Under the pieces are notes generated by a model. It ran no database searches. It worked only from the letters and a program-made list of their open reading frames with translations, and was not told where the DNA came from. Positions 36,866-45,550 of a DNA stretch of 64,000 nt are shown in pieces; position 1 is the stretch's first letter; every line of letters begins with the position of its first letter. The stretch is from Azotimanducus sp963663145 (GTDB taxonomy: Bacteria; Pseudomonadota; Gammaproteobacteria; Pseudomonadales; Azotimanducaceae): contig OY760134.1 of NCBI GenBank assembly GCA_963663145.1, forward strand, positions 2,356,001 through 2,420,000, given 5' to 3'. The position numbers were made by a program, and so were the translations under genes.

Positions 36866-37020
36866 CGTGTCCTGAGTCATGCATTCGTACAGGGTAGACC
36901 TTGAAGAACTCAAGGATTGCACCAGCCGACTTGCGCCATGCGAACGGCTTGGGATACTCGTTGTCGACGGCCAGGTACTCCCGGCTCGCGGTTTCCGGTA
37001 ACCGCGTCTCATTGTAGTTG
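36866..37020 (-). mobile_element. IS630-type transposase C-terminal remnant
   Basis: The minus strand reads EYLAVDNEYPKPFAWRKSA..ILEFF ending HDSGH, which follows the conserved C-terminus of IS630 transposases (NENPKPFVWTK.ADEIL ... SGH). No start or upstream transposase part exists, so it is a leftover fragment. It runs in frame into the PepSY gene. The remainder of 36861-37233 has no gene. Confidence 0.55.
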
Positions 37021-37233
37021 TTCCACGTCTACATCGCGGAATGCCACTGGTGCGGACGCCTTGGAATGAAGAGTTCAAAGTAGAGACTCCCTACCCTCCA
37101 CCCTCCGGTCGGCGCGGCGTCGCCGGTTCAATGGACAATCTCCCACAAAGACAGAGGTCAATCTCCCAAACACGCCTTCTCAAAACCATGTTTGATGCTC
37201 TCCTAAATCTCCCCACCTTTCAGGAGTATACTC

Positions 37234-37632
37234 ATACAACCGGAGGCTAAAACCATCCTCGAGATGTCCGAAACCCTCGAAAGCGCGAACTTCACAAGGG
37301 ACCAGTCCCACGCCTTCATCCGGTCCGTCGCGCTGGCAATGGGCACATTCGCCGTCACACCCGAGCTACTGGATGATCGCCTCAACAAACTACGCGGCGA
37401 GTGGAAACGGGACCTCAAAGAGCACAAGGACGACTCAAACGAGCGCTTTGACAACCTTGACGAGCAGTTCGCCGAACAAAAGAAAACCGTTGAGGAACTG
37501 AAGGACACAGTCTACGAACTCAAAGACTCGATGCACGATCTGAAACGCAGCCTGCTGCACTACCTCTTGGGTTTCACCCTAGTCATACTCGCCGGACTGA
37601 TGGGCACGCTGGGAACTGTCCTCGCGTCGTAG
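37234..37632 (+). CDS. Coiled-coil, C-terminally membrane-anchored protein (DUF1640/CCDC90-like), copy 5; ATG replaced by ATA
   Basis: Closest to copy 4 (SANFTRDQSHAFIRSVALA, TFAVTPELLDDRLNKL, KRSLLHYLLGF and anchor). At the position where the other copies start, right after AGGAGTATACTC, it reads ATA instead of ATG at 37234. The next in-frame ATG is at 37264 and lacks its own ribosome site. The leader has the same duplicated CAATCTCCC element and ATGTTTGAT as copy 4. It is transcribed in the same direction as copy 4, 1.0 kb downstream. Confidence 0.7.
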   Translation: MQPEAKTILEMSETLESANFTRDQSHAFIRSVALAMGTFAVTPELLDDRLNKLRGEWKRDLKEHKDDSNERFDNLDEQFAEQKKTVEELKDTVYELKDSMHDLKRSLLHYLLGFTLVILAGLMGTLGTVLAS

Positions 37633-37706
37633 AGCCCCAAAAAACCCAAAGACCCACGAATTGATACTTGTCTTCCACTGAGCCTTCTGCGGGAGGGTCT
37701 GAGGGC

Positions 37707-38246
37707 TTAGCTTCCCATGATCTCTGAGACCTTTTCGACTTGCGCAATACGCTTCTTCAGCTTGTCCCGCACGTCGGCCCGGCACTTCGAAACGAGCCCT
37801 TCCCAGTCCTCCTTGCTTGAAAGCGTGACCTGTTGCTCATCGGATACGTCGATCAACACGGCCTTCTTTGACCCATCAATAAGACGCAAGACGTTCAAGA
37901 TGGTCCCGAGGCTCTTGCCGTCCCATATCATGAGACCGAACTCGGCTTCCTTCGCCATCTCCCTATCTTTCGCGGCGTAGAAATTAAAATCCTTTATGCC
38001 TTTTTGCGTGCTGACTTTGCGGGTCTCCCAACAACCAATGTTGTTTCGGCACTTGTCTCCAGAGCAATAGACTGTCACACGATCATAGTGAGCATCAGCT
38101 AAATACTTCTGCACCGCTTTATCCACGCCATTGGCATCTCCAACGAGCACCGAGTGCCGTCTTTCCATGACGTTCTGGAGGCGGACTCGGGCCTGCTCGG
38201 GCAATCGCGAGATGTGGCGTGAACCGCCAACAAAAACGCGGATCAT
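37707..38246 (-). CDS. SLOG-like Rossmann-fold protein
   Basis: 179 aa with an N-terminal FVGGSRHISRLP and a following VLVGDANGVDKAVQKYLAD, the G-rich and GDANG/GxD elements of the SLOG (YspA/DUF2493-like) nucleotide-binding superfamily. Then FGLMIWDGKSLGTILNV fits the second half of the fold. Such proteins bind or process nucleotides in conflict systems or stress responses. The ATG has AGGAG eight bases upstream. It is a single gene with no obvious partner. Confidence 0.65.
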   Translation of the reverse strand: MIRVFVGGSRHISRLPEQARVRLQNVMERRHSVLVGDANGVDKAVQKYLADAHYDRVTVYCSGDKCRNNIGCWETRKVSTQKGIKDFNFYAAKDREMAKEAEFGLMIWDGKSLGTILNVLRLIDGSKKAVLIDVSDEQQVTLSSKEDWEGLVSKCRADVRDKLKKRIAQVEKVSEIMGS

Positions 38247-38292
38247 CGGTTGCTCCTAGTCTTGGTGATAGTCCGCCCAACCAGCCACCACC

Positions 38293-38478
38293 CTATTCCA
38301 CAATCTCCACAGGCACCGCTCTCCAAGTGTCATTAGTCACCAACACATGGCATGGCTCCGTTCGCCAACCACAGTTGTAGTCAGTCCGAGCCGACGCCTG
38401 AGGAACAGCGTTTTGAAACACCAGCGCACAAAGCGCCGCGGCGATGATGGTCAAAACGACTTTTGTGTAACGATCCAT
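38293..38478 (-). CDS. Small membrane or exported protein (61 aa)
   Basis: MDRYTKVVLTIIAAALCALVF is a signal-anchor-like N-terminus, followed by about 35 residues with two Cys (NCGWRTEPCHV). An AGAGGGA ribosome site precedes the ATG. This type of small protein with a DRYTKVVL start is familiar in many bacteria without assigned function. Confidence 0.65.
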   Translation of the reverse strand: MDRYTKVVLTIIAAALCALVFQNAVPQASARTDYNCGWRTEPCHVLVTNDTWRAVPVEIVE

Positions 38479-38587
38479 ATGATTTTCCCTCTAAGAAAGT
38501 AGCTCAAGGAACTTAGTGCAGGGCTGTATGGCCCCCGCCAAACTCCTGAAAAAACACGTCCGCGGAGAAGGGTCGCGCGGACACGAT

Positions 38588-39205
38588 TCAATTCTTAGGA
38601 ACGCATACACGAAAGTCCCGGTAAGTGTGGCCTTGCACGTCGCTCTGAACCCGGTTTATGACTCCATCATAAGCCGTAGTCAGCTTCAACTCACCACTGT
38701 CGTTTCGATAACCAGTAAACAAGGGCACCAACTCGATGTCGGATTCCCCAAACGTCGCAACACCGCTATTGACCACAAGACCAACGTAAGATTTTCGACT
38801 CTCCAGCGTGAGTTCCACTGGATACTCACGTAGCGATTGCTGAAGCAAGCACTCGATTAAGTCGCCACTGTACTCGGCGACCACGACCGCTGCTCTTCGC
38901 GAGTCGCAGAAGCAATTTGCGAGCAATGAAATCAAGATCGCCAAGAAGATTCCTACAGTTGTGCCAAGCACAGGATGGCCTGAGAGTAATTGCGTTGCGT
39001 TGCCGTTCGGGACGCTCCATTTCAAAGCTGTGCCAAGAACTACCGCGGAAAGCTGAAACAATAGCCAGCCGATTAGCAGGATGCCAAAGAAATACGTGTA
39101 GCCGCTCTGCCTCTGAAACCAATATCGTGCGAGGTTTGCTAGGAACGCTACGGTTGTACCAACCAACACAATTGATAGCAGTTCACTAACAGCCCCCACT
39201 TCCAA
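38588..39205 (-). CDS. Hypothetical membrane protein (about 205 aa)
   Basis: Three hydrophobic segments (around LLSIVLVGTTVAFLANL, YFFGILLIGWLLFQLSAVVLG and TVGIFLAILISLLANCF) followed by a soluble C-terminal domain of about 100 residues rich in short strands. The start is uncertain (TTG at 39205 or a nearby GTG). No family recognised. No operon partner beyond the small gene upstream. Confidence 0.55.
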   Translation of the reverse strand: MEVGAVSELLSIVLVGTTVAFLANLARYWFQRQSGYTYFFGILLIGWLLFQLSAVVLGTALKWSVPNGNATQLLSGHPVLGTTVGIFLAILISLLANCFCDSRRAAVVVAEYSGDLIECLLQQSLREYPVELTLESRKSYVGLVVNSGVATFGESDIELVPLFTGYRNDSGELKLTTAYDGVINRVQSDVQGHTYRDFRVCVPKN

Positions 39206-39227
39206 ATGGACTCAAGTGAAACCCGAA

Positions 39228-39419
39228 CTAAGCGGCGTTTTGTTTCCTGAGAGCCTTTTGAATGGCTCTGCTGTCATCGAGAATGTTCTTTATCTTCTCG
39301 GATTGGAACATCGCGTCGATGTCCTCAACTTTCATATTGCCAGTCAACCAATTCACACTGACCTTCACCTCTGCATCCTGATTGCGCTCCTTCCTCTTGT
39401 TGTCCACGTCTGTCTCCAT
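39228..39419 (-). CDS. Small hypothetical protein (63 aa)
   Basis: Starting at ATG 39419 (METDVDNKRKERN) it is charged and soluble, with VSVNWLTGNMKVEDIDAMF and a helical end. The ribosome site is weak. Separated from the membrane-protein gene by 22 bp, so the two may form an operon. Confidence 0.45.
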   Translation of the reverse strand: METDVDNKRKERNQDAEVKVSVNWLTGNMKVEDIDAMFQSEKIKNILDDSRAIQKALRKQNAA

Positions 39420-39559
39420 TGGTGAGTTAATTCTCAAGAAATATTAGAGAGTTTTCTCGGTATGTCAAATCTCATCCTCATTCCCGTGGGTAGCCGCGCA
39501 TTCATGGTCTACCGTCCGAATCAGAATTAACAGATAATCAAAGTTCGCCAGTCCATGCG

Positions 39560-39745
39560 GACGACAACTGGCTCGGGAAACTTGGATCGATTTTGGATTG
39601 CGCTACCCTGTGTATTTGTAACTCGCCAATTGGGCGACAGGGAGCTTTGCTGAAAGGGGACGGCAAGAGAACTGAGCGGCAGGACATCAAGCCAAGGAAG
39701 AACCTTGCACAGGAGTTGCTCAAAGGAGGCGTTCCGAAGGACAGC
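39560..39745 (+). pseudogene. Decayed copy of the HigB toxin gene
   Basis: The DNA from TTGGATCGATTTTGG to CAGGAGTTGCTCAAAGGAG parallels the 3' half of the intact higB at 40080-40230, including the RQDI..QELLKGG end, but with broken frames. Together with the operator just downstream it shows a tandem duplication of the toxin gene. The rest of 39438-39895 holds no gene. Confidence 0.55.
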
Positions 39746-39895
39746 CAAACCGCACTTGAATTGCGACCGGACAAGAAGTCTCACCCCAAGCCCATCATGC
39801 ATTTTCTGATTTTCATGAGAGACTTGAAGTGCAGATTGTCGGGATTCACAAAGAAGACGCAGGCGCTCACGACATCTCGCTGATGCGAACCCGTG

Positions 39896-39917
39896 AATGT
39901 ATCGTGTAGGATACATT
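39896..39917. promoter_or_regulatory. Palindromic operator of the HigBA module
   Basis: A perfect 8-bp inverted repeat AATGTATC-N6-GATACATT, six bases before the toxin start. This is the expected kind and position for autoregulation by the HigA-type antitoxin. Confidence 0.65.
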
Positions 39918-39923
39918 TGACTG

Positions 39924-40232
39924 GTGATAGAAGTTCGACAAACACATGCGTACGAGAATTGGTTGCGGAATCTTCGCGACCGGGAGGCGAAGGCAAGGAT
40001 TCTCATTCGTACAAATCGGTTGTCACTGGGGAATCCCGGAGATGTGCGGCCGGTGGGTAGCGGCGTCTCCGAGCTTCGAATCGACTATGGACCCGGCTAT
40101 CGCGTGTATTTCTGCCGTGTTGATAGGGCGACGGTGGTTTTACTGATTGGTGGCAACATGGGAACCGGGCAGCAGGACATCAATCGAGCGCAGGAACTCG
40201 TACAGGAATTGCTGAAAGGAGTAGATCAATGA
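39924..40232 (+). CDS. higB: HigB/RelE-family toxin (phage Gp49-like)
   Basis: 102 aa, GTG start. WLRNLRDREAKARILIRTNRL and ELRIDYGPGYRVYFCRVDR are the conserved blocks of this mRNA interferase group (the killer-protein/HigB type). It ends in a QELLKGV helix. It overlaps the antitoxin gene by four bases (ATGA). An inverted repeat lies immediately upstream. The toxin comes first in the operon, as usual for HigBA. The copy appears complete. Confidence 0.85.
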   Translation: MIEVRQTHAYENWLRNLRDREAKARILIRTNRLSLGNPGDVRPVGSGVSELRIDYGPGYRVYFCRVDRATVVLLIGGNMGTGQQDINRAQELVQELLKGVDQ

Positions 40233-40528
40233 AGAAATCTCGAAACCTCGCCGCCAATGTACGCGCGAAGACGCTTGAATGGGATGCCGCTGATTATCTC
40301 GATGAGCTTGAGGATGTCGTGGCTTATTTGGAAGCGGCGTTCGAGGACGGAGATTCGCGCGTCATCACAGCGGCGCTCGGAGACATCGCCCGGTCCAAGG
40401 GGATGACCGCCGTCGCGGCGCAAGCTGGAATGGGCAGGGAAAGCCTGTACAAAGCACTTTCTCGCAACGGGAACCCCGCATTTGCATCGGTGCTGGTTGA
40501 CCGTCACACACTGTGTGGGAATCCCTGA
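40229..40528 (+). CDS. higA: HigA-family antitoxin, altered C-terminus
   Basis: 99 aa with the addiction-module antidote pattern: DAADYLDELEDVVAYLEAAFEDGD, then an HTH (GMTAVAAQAGMGRESLYKALS) and NPAFASVL. After that point the family normally continues with a short LGL..SV tail; here it reads VDRHTLCGNP and stops, so the last turn of the domain may be replaced by foreign sequence. It neutralises HigB and represses the operon. Confidence 0.8.
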   Translation: MKKSRNLAANVRAKTLEWDAADYLDELEDVVAYLEAAFEDGDSRVITAALGDIARSKGMTAVAAQAGMGRESLYKALSRNGNPAFASVLVDRHTLCGNP

Positions 40529-40672
40529 AGACGCCAGCCACTTCAATCTTGCAATTGCTCTGGAAGAGAGTGGCAGCACTACATCGATGACTTGAGTGCG
40601 TTCTTCAGCTCCCTTGATGCCTCAGAGAGCATGGCGATGGAGATGGCGCGGAAGCGAGGAATTGTTCGTTAG
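40518..40672 (+). pseudogene. C-terminal gene remnant after higA
   Basis: In frames next to the antitoxin end the DNA reads GIPEDASHFNLAIALEE, then (after a one-base shift) WQHYIDDLSAFFSSLDASES and ends RKRGIVR. It has no start of its own. It looks like the tail of another gene. The following 40673-41062 region shows no gene apart from the promoter area of the next operon. Confidence 0.35.
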
Positions 40673-41062
40673 CCGCTAGGCTGGATTGATTGCTGGTTCC
40701 TCCATCTTTCGGTTTCGCCCGGCGGCTGGTTTGGGTGGCTGCGCAGTATCGGCCTTCACACTGGACGGGCGGATGTGGCCTCAATGGGGTGTTAGCGCAA
40801 TTGTGCTCTGGTCTAGGTACACCTCGACCACCTTTGGAAGACGAAGCCCAGGCACCTTGGGAGGGCTTGGAGGTCCAGGCGGCTTACAAGGAGGTGTTTT
40901 CTCTCAAGAGTCCTTGATTTTCAGGATTCAAGGCGCATTGACATACCTGCAACTCACTCAAACAGAACACATCACGTCCGTCCAACTTCGGGAATCCCCC
41001 CTTTATTTCCCATCTAATTTCCCATAATATGTGCGTTCAGGAGGCTTAGTTCAGCACCTAAA

Positions 41063-41863
41063 ATGAATTTCTCTGCCGAAAATCCCTTCAACGGACCAAT
41101 TCCCCCGTCCGTTCCGCTTCCGCAGTCGCCCTTAACCGCAGTGCTCGCGCAAATCAGATTTCCAGAGGTCTTGTCTGTCGCGAAGGCTGAGTTTGTGTCA
41201 GGATTTCAAGAGAGGATTCGCGAGAGCTACCCCATCTGCAAGCCGTCCACGGAACATCTCTTTGAGGTCCGTCCACCAGCTGTGAATCAGTCGGTCTCTC
41301 AGAATTGGAGATTCAAGGATTCAACCGAACTATGGCGGGCGACCTTGGCTTCAGGGTTCTTCGCTCTCGAGACTCGAAACTACACCAGCGACGAAGATTT
41401 CATCGCACGAGTCGAGCTACTTGCCAACGCGCTTTCCGAGACAATCAAGCCCCATTCAATGACTCGTATTGGCATTCGCTATGTGGACAGAATTCATGGC
41501 GAAGCTCTGGGCCAGATCAAACGTTTTGTGCGTCCAGAAGTTCTAGGCGCATTCAATGAATCCTGCCACGAGAACATCGAACAAACATGGACGCAATTGG
41601 CCGCGACGGGCGACCCTGGCAAGCTGAATGCGCGATGGGGATACATGCCTCAAGGCCTGACTCACGAACCTGACTTGATGCCGCCAATCAACGAATCGTG
41701 CTGGTTTCTGGATACCGACGCTTACATGGAGTTTGATACTCCTGAAGCGTTTAACGCGACAGAGATACAAAAGCACCTTTCCAACTTAACTGACCGATCT
41801 TACGCGGTATTTCGCTGGGCAGTGAGCGACGAGTTTCTCCGGCACTGTGGGGGTGAGGTATGA
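41063..41863 (+). CDS. TIGR04255 family protein
   Basis: 266 aa beginning with the family-typical PLTAVLAQIRFPEVLSV and including RIGIRYVDRIHG, the most conserved segment. The function of TIGR04255 proteins is unknown; they are sporadic and often sit with small unknown or HTH genes. It opens a three-gene operon (ATGA overlap with the next gene). Complete. Confidence 0.7.
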   Translation: MNFSAENPFNGPIPPSVPLPQSPLTAVLAQIRFPEVLSVAKAEFVSGFQERIRESYPICKPSTEHLFEVRPPAVNQSVSQNWRFKDSTELWRATLASGFFALETRNYTSDEDFIARVELLANALSETIKPHSMTRIGIRYVDRIHGEALGQIKRFVRPEVLGAFNESCHENIEQTWTQLAATGDPGKLNARWGYMPQGLTHEPDLMPPINESCWFLDTDAYMEFDTPEAFNATEIQKHLSNLTDRSYAVFRWAVSDEFLRHCGGEV

Positions 41864-42594
41864 CCCAGCTTCGATTCCGCTCCGGCCACGCCAATCCCTC
41901 GGACTTGGCGATGACGTGTTCAAGCTACGGGGAATACGAAGAAGCCTTGCCCTCTGTCAGGCCAGAAAACAGTCCTTTCTTGTTTCAACAATATCTCCCC
42001 TCTTCAGCAAACAATCGAGCATCAATCGGATATTTGCAGTTCACGTTCATGCGCGAAAATTCCACATCTGCATGGGCAACGTTTGTTGATACTTCAAGTG
42101 ACCTGCTTGAAGAAGCTCGCACCTTGTCCTCCGTAAACTTGGCGCACGCGAATGCAAATGTCTTCGAAATTCGCCGTATCACGGGTTTGGGCTGGGGACA
42201 GTTGGCTGACATGCTAAATGTGGACAGACGGACCGTTCACAACTGGGTTAAGGGTGGACGAGTGCGGCACCGAAATCGGAAACGCATCGCGGACACGCTT
42301 ATCACCCTACGGAACATAGATCAGGGTTTTGCGCAGGACAATCTTGTTCTTCTGGGAGAGCCATCGCCGAGTGGACCGACGGTGTTTGAGTTGTTCAAGC
42401 AGGAGATGTACGAGGAAATACTCAGTGACTTTGCTTGTTATGGTTACGCTCGACCAGCACCTAGCAAAGCTGAAAGGACTGGAGAGTATAAGGGCATGAC
42501 TATACATCCCGGCGCAGACGGTTCCGAGACGCTAGAGCGCCTACCGTTCGAGCCACAGCCATCTGCTCGGAAAAGAGAGATAAGACGTGTTTGA
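41860..42594 (+). CDS. Helix-turn-helix protein in TIGR04255 operon
   Basis: 244 aa. Near the middle (about residues 103-135) is a helix-turn-helix of XRE/transposase-resolvase type: RITGLGWGQLADMLNVDRR then TVHNWVKGG. The N-terminal approximately 95 residues are not recognised, and the C-terminus is charged. It overlaps both neighbours (ATGA at its start, eight bases at its end). It may regulate the operon or act as a DNA-binding component of it. Confidence 0.65.
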   Translation: MTQLRFRSGHANPSDLAMTCSSYGEYEEALPSVRPENSPFLFQQYLPSSANNRASIGYLQFTFMRENSTSAWATFVDTSSDLLEEARTLSSVNLAHANANVFEIRRITGLGWGQLADMLNVDRRTVHNWVKGGRVRHRNRKRIADTLITLRNIDQGFAQDNLVLLGEPSPSGPTVFELFKQEMYEEILSDFACYGYARPAPSKAERTGEYKGMTIHPGADGSETLERLPFEPQPSARKREIRRV

Positions 42595-43423
42595 GGCTGT
42601 GTTGGCGGATCAAGAATCTACTTACGCGATTGACGAAGACCCGCTAACGCATTGGCGCCAGGGTGATTTCGTCTTGGGTGTGGGGGGATTCCTTTTCGCC
42701 AGCACCCCTCAGAGCGGAGCAGCTTATGACGCAAGCGAAGACATGGCGGGAATCTGTGGTCTGATAGCGATTAGTCAGTCTTGCGACATAGTGCGCGACA
42801 CAGGAGGTCGTCACTACGTCACATTTTGTGCTCTTGCAGAAGTGCAGAGCCATCAAGTCTCCGAAATCGAGAAAGGACGGCGACCCTATCTTGTATACGT
42901 GGAAAACACCGAAAAAACAGTCTTCGCAGACTTGCGACGGGTGATGTCGGTAGAAAAAAAGCTTGTGCGGAAATGGAACAGGCAGACGGGGTTTTGCTCT
43001 GAAGAAGCTCGTATCAGGTTTGCAGCAGCCCTAGAGCGCAAATTCGGACAATTCGCATTTCCTGACGATTTCGATGGCGCAATTGGCCACTTTCGACAAA
43101 GGGTCTGGTCGCGGCACTCGAAGCCACAATCCGCCCCGGGCAAAGTCTATCGTTCATTGGAACAGATTCGCTTTCGCGCCGAACCCAATTGGTCGGCGGA
43201 AGACAGGAGGATCTATATTATTGCGATCATGCAGCGCAGTGAAAGCCAAGAAGCGACTCGGCAGGAGATATTGAAGGAACTTGAACAAGAAATTGATAAG
43301 ATCGAGTGGCCCACTGGGTACAGGTGGGGCTCTCCTCGCTTCTTGCTGGGAACGGCGAGAGACTTGAGTGCGGAGGATATCTTGACCAGTAGAAGCGGTG
43401 ACTTTGAGTTTCTTTGTTCTTGA
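42587..43423 (+). CDS. Unknown third protein of TIGR04255 operon (278 aa)
   Basis: No family recognised. It has WRQGDFVLGVGGF at the N-terminus, ICGLIAISQSCDIVRD, and a basic centre. A C-terminal helix EATRQEILKELEQEI precedes WPTGYRWGSPRF. The starting pattern (Q-x-CDIV) recalls proteins that bind small ligands, but I cannot assign one. It shares an eight-base overlap with the HTH gene. Its 3' end faces the truncated GHKL ATPase gene. Confidence 0.55.
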   Translation: MFEAVLADQESTYAIDEDPLTHWRQGDFVLGVGGFLFASTPQSGAAYDASEDMAGICGLIAISQSCDIVRDTGGRHYVTFCALAEVQSHQVSEIEKGRRPYLVYVENTEKTVFADLRRVMSVEKKLVRKWNRQTGFCSEEARIRFAAALERKFGQFAFPDDFDGAIGHFRQRVWSRHSKPQSAPGKVYRSLEQIRFRAEPNWSAEDRRIYIIAIMQRSESQEATRQEILKELEQEIDKIEWPTGYRWGSPRFLLGTARDLSAEDILTSRSGDFEFLCS

Positions 43424-44772
43424 TGGGCGGGAAGGGTCAAATCGTCTGAGAAGAATAGGTATAAGAGCTCCTCACGAGCACGGGCACTGATCCCTGAACA
43501 ATCCACGGCGACAAGTATCGAGTCCCTCAGGTAGCTCATACCAACGTTCTGACGGCGGAAGAAACTTGTCGGCAGGTGACCGTGAGTCTGTCCATTCAGG
43601 GTGAAGATAATCCCCTCGTCGCTGCTGTAGGTATCTGCCTTTCCCTTCTTGAACGCGAAAATCACCGCCTTCATGAATTGGCCTTGAACCCTCGGGTCCA
43701 CTGACGACGGATCGAATTCCAGGTTCTCGCCTCGGTTGTCTTCCAAGCGAACGCGAATACCGGTCAGATTGGTTTCAACGCCCGTCTCCTTATAGTCTCG
43801 ACACTCATGCAGGCGAATGGGCAGCGCCACCTGATGGAGAAGAAGATCCAGCCTGCCCAGTAGCCCGTCCCCCATGAGTATGTGGCATCTTCGTCTGATC
43901 TGATACTCATAGAGCTTGATCAGCGTGCCCCATGCAGATTCACGTTCATACGCCTTGCTGCCCGAGGGAAGAATCGGCAAGGATTGGGCAGGAAAGTGCA
44001 GGACACCTCCCTTTCGAGGTCGCGATTCGCAAAGAACCGGAGCGAGGTAGGAATACACGGTATTTCTGCCACCTTCTTCTTGGCGACGCACCACTGTGAA
44101 GCCCCAATGGCTGTCCTTGCCATCTGTTCCCTCACCGAGTGCAGGATTTCGTTTGCTGACAACCAGTTGCAGGTTGTCTTTCCCGCAGAACCTCAAAGCG
44201 CCCGTTCCGCCCATGTTGAATTTTCCTTGCACGAACGGAATTCTGAGCTTGTTGCTGCGGTGCATGGAGAGCAGAGTTTCGGGGAACCTTACGGGTGCCT
44301 GACCTTCGCCCCGGTCAGCGATAGTGAGGCATGGATAGCCCTGACCAGGCTTTGCTCCGGTTGCGGCCAGCGTGATCTCCCGTGCGACTTGCGTTCGGTA
44401 GCGGTTGGGCCATTGTGAGACAAGGCCCGACCTGCCACCGCTCGCGCTTTCTTGAGGATCGAAGAAAACGGCTACCGCTTCTCGAATAGTCTGTGGGGCT
44501 AGGGCGCTCTCGGGGTCCATTCCCGCCTCACGGCAAGCTGAGATCAGCCGAGCATCGACGGAGTTGACCAGTTTCTCCACAAGAGCTGCTTCTGGACTAC
44601 TCTGTTGATTCCCGATGGTTGCCCAGTTGTTTTCTATGTCGCCGAAGTGTCGCCAGGCTTCTTGCCGGTCCCAGAATCCGGCTCCGCGAAGGAGGGCGAT
44701 GACTTCAGCTTCGGAGTCGGCGTGGATGAGGGCGAGGCATAGATTCTGCATGTGTTGTTCGTCCATGAGCAT
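43424..44772 (-). pseudogene. GHKL-type ATP-binding protein truncated at its C-terminus
   Basis: An HSP90/GHKL-like N-terminal ATPase: EKLVNSVDARLISAC (helix with the catalytic-type N/D), LTIADRGEGQAP (G1-like box) and FVQGKFNMGGTGALRF (lid G2 box). The family normally runs on for some 200 residues after LYLFFSDDL. Here the frame continues to 43213, but the last approximately 70 codons are simply the antisense of the end of the 42587-43423 gene. The real C-terminus was therefore removed by whatever joined this gene to the TIGR04255 operon near 43.43 kb. Confidence 0.65.
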
Positions 44773-44889
44773 CGACTACGTTCAGGTCCTAAGATTTATG
44801 TGGAGTAGATGAAGAACGCGTGAACGATAGGCAGCGACCAAGACCCAAGCCATGGAAGAGATAATGGCCGTTACAGCTTTCGAGGAGAT

Positions 44890-45418
44890 TTACTTTGTTG
44901 AGTGTTGCTCCTCACTGGCAATCTTCTTTAACCGTTCTCTGGCGGATTCGAATACCTTTGGCTGCGCCCAGTGCGAATTGCCCAGGGAATCAAAAATGTA
45001 AAAGCAGTCAAATACCTGACTCTTTTGCATAAGACTTCCATCTGTTGAGTAGATCAGCTGGACAGAATCTCCAACCTCAAGCCACTTTGGCAATTGGTCC
45101 GGAGATATTTGGAGTGCCTCTAAGAGGAGGCCCCCGCTCGTCGTTTTTCTTAATCTTGCGCTCGTACCGACGCTTTAGTGGACTTCTAAAGGTTAGGCCT
45201 ACGCCACGCGCACACACTTTACCTGGACCATGATTGGTCGCAGTTATGCCGAAGAAAGGGCCTTGCTTGCTCACCGGAGAACGGGACCGATCATACTGGT
45301 ATATCACATCTCCTCGAACCTTAATGCGAGGGCGACGTCGATCTACGATGATGGTGTATGTGAGGGAGATTACCCATGCTATCAGCGCCAAAGTTGCAAT
45401 TAGGTCAGTCACGTCCAT
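44890..45418 (-). pseudogene. Membrane-anchored hypothetical protein split by a frameshift
   Basis: ATG at 45418: MDVTDLIATLALIAWVISLTY is one N-terminal membrane segment, followed by a strand-rich soluble part (RPRIKVRGDVIYQ, FGITATNHGPGKV). The frame is broken at the G5 run (C5 on plus) at 45131-45135. Removing one base gives GLLLEALQISPDQLPKWLEVG and runs to the stop at 44890, with SLGNSHWAQPKVFE. Small Ig-like/anchored proteins of this type are common and unassigned. Decay or sequence error. Confidence 0.6.
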
Positions 45419-45550
45419 AGCGTTCGAGACCCCTCTAACAGAATTACAATGATTCAAGCTGTGGGTAAATCGCGGCAGTCGTTTTTGATGTAGCAGATTC
45501 CACGTCAATTGCGCTAGATAACAACCGGCGACGGGGTCGACTCTAAGAAA

